NCBI GenBank assembly: GCA_000827325.1 | Contig: KN832870.1 | Location: 2,604,001-2,668,000, forward strand | Reading direction: 5' to 3' | Length of the DNA stretch: 64,000 nt | Source: Oidiodendron maius Zn | Lineage: Eukaryota; Ascomycota; Leotiomycetes; Myxotrichaceae | Shown: piece by piece, positions 56,071 to 64,000 of the stretch | How the letters are laid out: each line of letters opens with the position of its first letter | How positions within the stretch are numbered: position 1 is the first letter of the stretch | The notes under the pieces: model-generated | What the model saw: the letters and a program-made list of their open reading frames with translations, nothing else | Database searches by the model: none | What the model was told of the DNA's origin: nothing | Translations under genes and position numbers: made by a program

Positions 56071-59000
56071 CTAATCAAGGTAATCTTCGTATACACCACC
56101 TGCATAGGGATTCCATTCTTGCCCGGGATAGCTGGTTGCGCTCATCATCACTGGCTCGTGGTCCTCTACATCAAGTAAATTCTCCTGGGCTGGGATTTTC
56201 TCCTCCCCTTTACCCCTAGCCCTCTTCAACATCTCACTCTCGGGGTCATCCAATTCAGCAGGATGCGCGGAGGACCTGCTCCCACGTCTGACAGCTTCTT
56301 CTTCCATCACCTCTTTATCGTCTTTGCCAATGCTAATACTGCTATCATTATTCGGAGATGTTGCTAATTTTGGGAGGCGTGGACTGGCATTGTAGAGATC
56401 GGGACTAGGTTTCGGCTCGGGGATGGGGATATGCATCCCTTCTCTGTCCGAGGAAGCTTTATTGCTTGACTCACGACTGCCGTCGGGATCTCCCTGCTCC
56501 CGACGCGACAGTGGCGTGCCAACACTGGGGGGTGAGGGACTTGGAGTAATTTCCAGTCTTGCACCCATCTCCTTCTGAAGAGCATCAGGGGCAGCCAGCA
56601 CATCTTCTTCTCTTAGGGGTTTGCTGTGAGCTCGGGGTCTCCTGCTCAGGCCCAGCACCACTTGCGCTTTATTCCCGCGCTGTAATGTCGAATTTGGCTC
56701 CGGTCTGTCCTTTTGTTCTGGCCATTTAGGTGCCGCAGGAGCCGGAATGTCTCTCGCGGATGAATTTACGGGAGAGAAGACATCGTCATCTGGGAGGGGA
56801 TATCCAGCGGGGAACTGTGGGTGTCGTAGAACAGGATGGACCAGGCGTTGGATGATGGCAACCTGAGCAGTCTCTGGCGAAGAAAGAGGAACCACAGAGT
56901 TGCGGACCTTCCTCGGGGGAGATATAATAGGGACGTCATTGCCCATGGGTGCCGGTCGAGGTTCGCCGTCTTCCTTATCTCCTGGGAGGCTCAATTGGTA
57001 AGGCCGTTGTTGTCCTTCCGGCGAACGAGCAGGTGAGCGAGCCAACATATCCTCCCTACTCAAGCGTCGCGGGTCTCGGAGCTGTGAGCCCTCAGAGGAC
57101 TCAATTGTGAGATTAGGTGACCGGCTGCCCTGTGAAAGGGAAAGATCTTGAGTTGAAGGGCCTGCATTCTGACGGCCGCCCTGCGCATATCTTGGGTCGG
57201 TTTGTTGTACTAGATTAAAGCCTCGCGGGTCATATTCTGTGCGGACAGGAGTTGCACCCTCGCCACGGACGAGTGTATATCCGTTTGGAATAGGCACTGT
57301 GGGGTACTGCCGCTCTCTGCTCATGCGACGTCCGCGTTCACGTTCAAGGTCTGCTTGCTGCGTGCTTTGTGGTGACGAGGGAAGGGGTGGCTGTGGCTTT
57401 TGGGTCGGTTTAGATTGTCCTCCTAGATTACTATTTGACCGCGCAAGAAGGAATGCTGGGGGGTGGTAGATCGGAGGGCCTATCTTGGACCGTATGGATG
57501 TTGTCTCTTCAGGCTGTTCTTGCTGAGTTGGCCGCTTCCCAATAATTCCGGTCAATAAACCAGCTCCAGGTTTACGAGTTTTGGTCTCTCGTCGTGGCTG
57601 CGAGGACTCAGCGCCAATACCAAGCTTGGACTTTAGATTTTTGCTGTCCTGGCGAGTATGTGCGGGCTGCTCTCCGCCTGCCGTCAGTTTAGATAGGAAG
57701 GTTCTAGGGTTGCTATGAAGTCCTGTGCCCAGAATCTGAGCCTGTTTGGGGAGAAGAGCTTCAGGAGGCGGCTCAACTGAGTGTCTCTCACGGGATGACT
57801 CTGAGATAGAGCCCTTGGAGCCGTGGTTGGACGATTTGCCAAACATGCTGCTAAGACCAGAAAATCGCTTTTTCTTACCAGGTTCTTCAGATGGCCCAGA
57901 TGCTGCAAGCACAGCGAGTCTATTAGGTTTTGGGAGCGGGGGTACTGGAGGGACTGGCTCAGCGGGAGACGAATTCTTAAACCCCGCCTTTTTCCGATCG
58001 TTGGGAGTCGTGGGAGAGGACTGTGTAGATAGAGGAAGATCATGCCTAGATGCAGCGGGATGGGCCACCATACTCTCGTGAGCAGATCCTGCAGCTGTTG
58101 AGGCGCGATTGAAGCCAGCGAAGAAGCTGTTTCTTCGGTTCTGGTCCCTTCCATCATCGGATCCGATGCTGGAGTCTGTATCGTTGTAGTCCCGCGTTGT
58201 CGCGGTATTTTTGCTGGTCGGCGGAGCTCCATCTCTAGAAGCTGGCTTTCCACTGTCTCTAGATGAACCGCGAATTCCCTCTCCAGTTTCTTTGGCGAAA
58301 GCCGAATTACGCTCTGATCCATCCGAGTCCGGTAGAAATCCCACGCCTGTAGCTTGCTGCCTTGGTATGAAAGCTGACACTTGAGGAATAGCGGATTGGA
58401 AGTATTGCGGAGGGAGGTCGTCCTCGTCTGGAGCCCCAGCCGATACTGGCACTTGTGGACGGAAGGGTCCTGGATATCTTTGGGCCGACGATGGAGGTTG
58501 CTGAGGAGTCCAAGAATTTCTCCACGCCCGTTCTTCCTGACTCTCCTTACGTGGAGAGGTTGGTCCATGCGTAGGCACATGTGTACCGGGGCCGCCGCCA
58601 AGGGAAAATCGGTGTGGAGAAATGGTAACATCGCTTGCATCCCCTGGAGAGGCAAACGGCGGAGGTACCCAGACATCTTCGGATTTCGGAAAGTTGTTGT
58701 CACCATTAGTCGCTATATCTGGCCGAATTCCAGAATTCACTGCGCCTTTCTGCTCGCGCTGCAGTCTAAGAGGGTCCAGGCTATGCATGGGAGAAACAGC
58801 ATAGGGGACAGGAGGCCTAGTAGAACCAAGTTGGCGGAGTGGCGTTTGAGGCTGGGGACGAGTTAGCGCAGCTCCGGGACGCTGCCCACCCATATTAGGG
58901 TCATCATTGTTCATGCCGGCAGCAGCTCGCAAGGCCGCAAATATTTCAGCTTGACTATCTTCTGAATAAGAGTGGTGCCGTAAGGCATGGAATGGGTCAA

Positions 59001-60110
59001 TGTCCTCTTCTTCCTCGGCTGGATCTTCTTCCTCATGCCCATTCTCCTGGTCATGCTCTTCCTCACGCTCTTCCTCAATTTCATGGTCATCGCCATCATC
59101 ACTAGACACTGTATTCGAGTCGCGTGGGTTGAAGTCAAAACCGATACCTGAAATTCGGCGAAGTGGCGGGAGACCTTCAAAAGAATTCTCGCTTTTAGAT
59201 TCCTCCTCCGCATGGTTAACCACTAAGCTCCGATGTCCAGCATCTATTAGGGATGGAAAGTATACAGACGGGAGGGGTTTGTCCATCTGAGGTTGGGAAG
59301 CCTGCTCTCCAGGCCTAGGGATGTCATAGCTATAGCGCGGTCGGTCTAGTATGCTGGTAGACGAATTTCCACGATTCCTTGTCTTGCCCGTCGATGAAGG
59401 AACCATCAAGTTCTCGCTCGGAGACTTCATACCCTTCGGTTCAGGGTTCGGAGGAAGATCTTTCATAGTTAGATTTTGTTGTCGCGAATCTGTCTCTATC
59501 TTGGATGAAATTTGGGCTTGTTCACTTTCAGACACCTTATCGTAAGTATCAGGTATACTCCCTTTTCTCTTCGAGAGATTATTCTGTGTGACAGGCGCAG
59601 AAGATGCTGTAAGTTTTGGCGGCGAAGCTGCAGCTTGCATCATATAAGAAGGCTGTGCTTGGCGGCTCTGGCCATGGGAGTGTTCTTGCACGGGTGCGGG
59701 GAGAGCATCAAACACGTTCGACGACGGTTGCCCCGAGCCAGCTGGTGCATCATCATCAGAATCATCTGTACTCTCAGGCTCATCGTCGTCTGGAGCTTCA
59801 ACTGGTTTCAGCATCGGTGGGAGTTTAGGCATTGGTGGCGGCTCAATTGATTGACCTGGCGGAAACGACTCTAACGTAGTCCAAGGAGCAATCAAATTCC
59901 CAGGAGCACTCATAACGTCACTAGCAGATGGTCGGCGCGGCTGCGCTGGATGTGTATCCAAAGTAAGCGTAGATGCTCGGCGGCGCTGTGATGTTCCGGT
60001 TGGCGACTCTTCTCCAGAGTGACGGGAAGGCGGATTGGATCGGCTTGAGGAATTTGGGAGTCCCCAAGAGGATCGGCGATCAGCCTTGGAGTAATGGCTT
60101 CCGGGAGTCT
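56071..60110 (-). CDS. Large disordered fungal protein A
   Basis: The main exon reads leftward from an acceptor TTTACAG (ending 60111) to the stop at 56071, about 1346 residues. It opens TPGSHYSKADRRSSWGLPNS and RRRASTLTLD. The preceding intron has a TTACTAAGC branch site and a GTATGA donor near 60157; the exon holding the true ATG is not resolved. The protein is proline-, serine- and acid-rich almost throughout. Visible blocks are LPPLRRISGIGFDF (about 59131-59180), DPFHALRHHSYSEDSQAEIF, KKKRFSGLSSMFGKSSNHGS and the C-terminus SYPGQEWNPYAGGVYEDYLD. No catalytic domain was seen. It may be a scaffold; the function is unknown. Confidence 0.7.
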
Positions 60111-60345
60111 GTAAAGGGGATAAATGCTTAGTAAGTGGTACACTCGCGGCGAATCATACTCAAAGAGATAACAATTGCAGTGGCTGCATTCTTCATAATG
60201 ATACACAACTTGCCAAGCATGGTGAAAACGCGAACAAGAAAGAAAAGGAAAGAAGTCAAATGCCATATCGACTAGTGTCGAAACTCTCCAATTTACTGGG
60301 AAATCGCCATATCGCCTAAGTGCGGTCCGGCTCTGAAGGAGATGT

Positions 60346-63300
60346 TTAATCTACCTTGTCTCCTCCTCCACGAAGCCTGCTCTTGCCTTTTGCAAGTAAC
60401 CCTTTGCCTGCCTTTCCCGCTTTGCCTCCAAATATACCGGCTGAGTGAAGAAGCTCTTTTCCCTTGGCCTGTACTTGCTGAGTGCTTATCTTGCTGCCGC
60501 TGGCAGGAGAAAAGCCCTGCTGGGAGCTGGATTGTGCAGCCGACCCTGGTCTTGCAGCTGGTGCTCCGGACACAGCTGGTGAATTTGCATCGAGGTATTG
60601 CTGATAGTACGGTTGCTGTCCTGGTATATTTCCGGCATACTTTGATGGCGCAGATCCGCTGGGAACACTTGTCCTCGATGCCGCATATGATCCAGAGACA
60701 CTTGCATGCTCTGGAAATTGGGACTTCAACGTTTCCATCCAGTTAGAGAGGCCGGAATCCATGAATGCAAATCGTTGCCTCGTTTCATCGAATGTCTGTA
60801 TTCGTCGCTTGATTGAGTCTATTGCCGCGATTTCTTTGAATGTTGGTATTTTAGCAGCGGGCGCAGATTTGGATGACGCTACTGGAGAGGTGGAACGTGC
60901 AGCGGAGCGACTCGACAGCTGATCCAGTGTAAGGGGTAATTGCGCCTGCAAAGACATATCCTGCTGGTCGGATTCTGTCGAGACCAGCAACATGGGATGC
61001 GGTGAAGGAGCATGATCATCCTCATCTATCGAAGAAAGGGGTTGCCCAGGCTGAGTCTCTGAATCGGTGCGAAGTGCATACGGAGCTCCCACAGAACCAG
61101 CTAAAGCCATACTGCCTGCCGCCAATACCATGTTCCCCTCAGTGTGGTCAGTAGTTGGTCCTTCAGCATGCGACTCATCATCAACAACTGTAGGTCTCAT
61201 TAGTTTTTCATTAGACTCTGTCGATAGTCCAATATCTCGATCTGCCTGAGAGGGCCCAAGCGGCAAATGCGATTCACCCTGCCCGACAGCTGCGATAAGG
61301 CCATCATCGGCCTCCCACGAGTAGCGTCGAGACACTGGTGATACCAAGGAGCTAGGTATCTGCTCAGGTTTCTGAAAGGTAAGGGGTTGTACTAGTTCAG
61401 GCTCGCTTTTGGGTACCGGCTCCGCGACAGTCGCAGGTGTGTGCTCTGCGACTTCAGCCTCTTTGGCTGCGTCCTTCAGCGCAACAGAAGCCAAGGGAGC
61501 GGGCATTTCCTCTTCAGCAGAAGCAGCCCAGTAATTTTCATATTCGCTTGGTAAGTACGAACTGATCCTGGCTTGGTTGAATGATGCTTGGTCTTCCGCA
61601 TTTTCGGGCATCAGCGAATCAACCTGCGCCGCGGCTTCAAGTTGACGATTGGCTATATCAACAGTATCTTCATGCAGCTTATCGCTTTGGCCGTCAATCG
61701 ACGGGCTATCCATTGTCAGGGTTGGCACCACATGTGCCTTCACTGAGGGCTCTAGAGGATCATCTTTTGGTGCTGGAAGTGGACTCTCCTTATCTTTCGC
61801 TACTGGCGTAGGCACTTCCCTCGCTTCTGGTTTTGATACTGCAGCCACGGTTACGTTGCTAAGAGAAGCGCCAAGCACTGCAGCTTCCAAGGAAGATTGA
61901 GGCTGAGAGCGTTTAGTTGCAGCTGGCATAATATCATACTTTTCGTTCGGCTCAGGGAATACAGCGCTGGGCTCCAATGCTTGTGCTACCTCGGAGGAAC
62001 TCCATCCACCTGGCAGGGAAGGACGAATAGTCTGATCAGGTCCACTACCCATAGTCCCGCTTGCCAAAGTTTGAAAAGGCTCAGTTATTACCGCTTGCTG
62101 ACCGCTAGAAAGAGTTTGCGATTTAGTGAGGTCCGGGGTCCTAGCTGGACTATTTCCAGGGCTAGGAGTACTGATATCTCTGCGGTGGCCTGGTTTGAAA
62201 ATACCGATGTTAGAAGCGTGCTCTGAAGGCTCTTGCACCTCGGAGCTCTCCTTAACAGGGGCCATTGAGCTAGACTCAATTACTACAGGCGGACTATGAG
62301 CGGTATACGTATTCTTGGAGCCTGGCATCGCAGCACTTGGAAGTCTACTCATAATTGGACTTATTCCTGTGGTGCTAGTACTCTCGCTTTCTGATCTCTT
62401 GATACCAGTATCAGTTTGAGAAGCTGGCGTAGGAGGGAGCGAAGACTCGCTGACTTGATCGGCTCTGTCAAACGCCTGATTTACTGCTGATTTAAATCCA
62501 AGAGAAGGTTCATTTCGGAGAGTGTGCTCTTCTGCTGGTTCTGGAAATTCTTTCGGCGGACCCGTAGGGGTCGTTTCAGAGGGAAGTGAGGATGGTTTGC
62601 CAATATTGTCCGATTTCGTTTGGGACAAAAAGTCCATCCCGAAGCCAGACATCCGACTCAAGTTTGGCAATTGTGGGCTTGTCGACTGTTGTCGCTCAAT
62701 GTCGGCTCCAAGCTTGTCTTGGGCAGTGTAATCCGGTGAGTCAAGATTATCGGCACCCGAGGGGTCATTCAATTGAAACCCGTCAAAGCCGTATTCACTC
62801 TTCCGTTCCCTAACAGGCTCGAGCGTGGTTTTGAGCCGGCCTGGGTCAAAGGCGTCATCATTCTCAAAGTCCGTTCCGTTCCTGCCGACTAGTTCAGAGG
62901 TCTGCTTTGGCTCTGGCAGAGGCTGTGTTGGAGATTCGGATCTGTCGCCCGATTTGGGACCTGTAATGGAGTCCATGCTATGTCTACTGGATTCTATCGA
63001 CCGCCGCTCTTTCTCACGCGCTTCTTCCATCCGTCGATAGATATCAGCTGGCCGAATAAACGGTAGCGCTTTTCCTTGCGTTGACGGTGCCGAAGCACTC
63101 GGTGAAGCTGGTTGTGCCGCTGCCCATGGCTTTTGCGCAGACATCTCCTGAGGCCCCTTTGTCGTCTCTGATGAATCGGAGCTCAGAGCTTGACTCGAGC
63201 CGCTCGCGGGTAACCTTATGGCAAGAGGTTCCGGAGACGATCTCGTTTGTAGTGGGGGAGGTAGCGCGGACGGCGAGAAATCTCGCTGTGCTTGATAATT

Positions 63301-63922
63301 GCTAGGCGTCCCCGGATTCAGGGTATATGATGCGATGGAACTCGAGTCACCAGTGGAGGTTCGCCCAAGCTGGGGCGCGTCAGGAGCCGCTGGTCCCGAA
63401 GGAGGAGGTGTTGGGATGGCTTTCCGGAGGCCAGTGACGGCTTGCTGCGTCGAAGGTTGCGTCGAAAGTGAGAGGGCTGGATGACTGACGGGGCTTCGCG
63501 CGCTTGGTACGCCGGTTATCTGGGAGAATCGCGTTGAAGGCGCCTTCGTCGCCGCCAACTGAGGTGACGGCTCACGCGCCAGGCCACTCCTGAAGTTGCG
63601 CTTTTCATCGTCCGCATCGAAGGAGTTCACTCGGGGCCGAGATGTCGTGGCTGAGCTTGGGAGTGGTGGCAGATCGCCATGGCTCTTCTTCGCCTCGGCC
63701 GGAGGAGGCTCAGGGTTTGGGGCGCTGTTCAGAGCTTGCCCGGCCTGTCGGAGACCTGTTGGTTTTGATACTGGTGGGGGAGGAGGCAGATCATATCCGT
63801 CGTCATCGTCACCCCAATCGTCTCCGCCATAGTCTGCCGGCTTTGCTTCAGCCCATTTCTTAGTCTTCTGCCTATTGACGTTCGCGCGGTACGATATGGG
63901 AGTGCTGGCAGACGCCGGCGAC
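60346..63922 (-). CDS. Large disordered fungal protein B, 5' end outside window
   Basis: One long exon, about 1190 residues, from near an acceptor CTGCCAG (ending about 63908) to the stop at 60346. No ATG precedes the conserved start YRANVNRQKTKKWAEAKPAD, so the first exon lies upstream, in or beyond the window edge. The N-terminus is followed by DDWGDDDDGYDLPPPPP; the middle is disordered, with LPNLSRMSGFGMDFLS (about 62625-62670). A compact C-terminal block reads EIAAIDSIKRRIQTFDETRQR and SGLSNWMETLKSQFPEH, and the end is basic and glycine-rich (GKAGKAGKGLLAKGKSRLRG). I recognise it as a conserved filamentous-fungal protein without known function. It is in tandem with protein A, and both share an LPxLxRxSGxGxDF motif. 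Confidence 0.7.
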
Positions 63923-64000
63923 CTGGATCTTATCAGCACAACACCACCTCAGTATACAGGTCTCGATGGGTCTCACATGGACGCCGGGTCCGTGTCCCGA

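Noticed and set aside
57684-58706. 340-codon minus-strand frame inside disordered protein A
   Set aside because: It overlaps the main 1300-codon frame out of phase; the main frame has the conserved-looking blocks.
59910-60266. Minus-strand frame overlapping the start of disordered protein A
   Set aside because: Its frame conflicts with the clearly continuing sequence RRRASTLTLD and it crosses the likely intron with a TTACTAAGC branch site.

Overview
The window is nuclear DNA of a filamentous ascomycete (Pezizomycotina). Most genes carry short introns of 45-90 nt with GT...CTAAC/CTGAC...AG signals, intergenic gaps are 0.3-1.7 kb, and the families are fungal: RRT8/EI24-like membrane protein, DUF7730, UstYa/DUF3328, an OPT transporter with a long N-terminus, and a CPA1 gene led by an arginine attenuator peptide. 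The class cannot be fixed from sequence alone. No bacterial operons, CRISPR arrays, rRNA or tRNA genes were recognised. Gene models below were built by joining reading frames at splice signals so that phase and family sequence both continue.

Layout. 0.5-9.2 kb: a disordered protein with a 19-copy four-residue repeat, an RRT8/EI24-like membrane protein, a membrane-anchored amidohydrolase and a GNAT acetyltransferase. 9.7-15 kb: a large disordered protein and an acyltransferase-3 membrane enzyme. 15.7-21.4 kb: a divergent pair of a secreted GH3 glycosidase and a GH31 alpha-xylosidase. 21.4-24.2 kb: an accessory stretch with an ankyrin relic, a candidate small secreted peptide gene broken up by tandem homologous introns and 3-nt micro-exons, and a second, palindrome-bearing tandem array. 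24.3-30.3 kb: an OPT transporter and a DUF7730 gene. 30.9-34.8 kb: a decayed UstYa-like gene, a small secreted peptide candidate and an F-box/LRR-like remnant. 35.2-37.1 kb: CPA1 with its upstream peptide. 37.6-40.3 kb: a frame-broken STAND/TPR-like gene. 40.6-54.6 kb: housekeeping genes, namely SLH1 helicase, TAH18 diflavin reductase, a two-RRM protein and an ArfGAP. 56-64 kb: two long disordered proteins in tandem on the minus strand; the last runs off the window.

The housekeeping blocks are well conserved and intact. Novelty is concentrated in the accessory stretches at 21.4-24.2 and 30.3-40.3 kb, where small secreted peptides, relics and unusual tandem structures lie. The most unusual object is the minus-strand peptide gene at about 21.85-22.46 kb, a possible fungal micro-exon gene.
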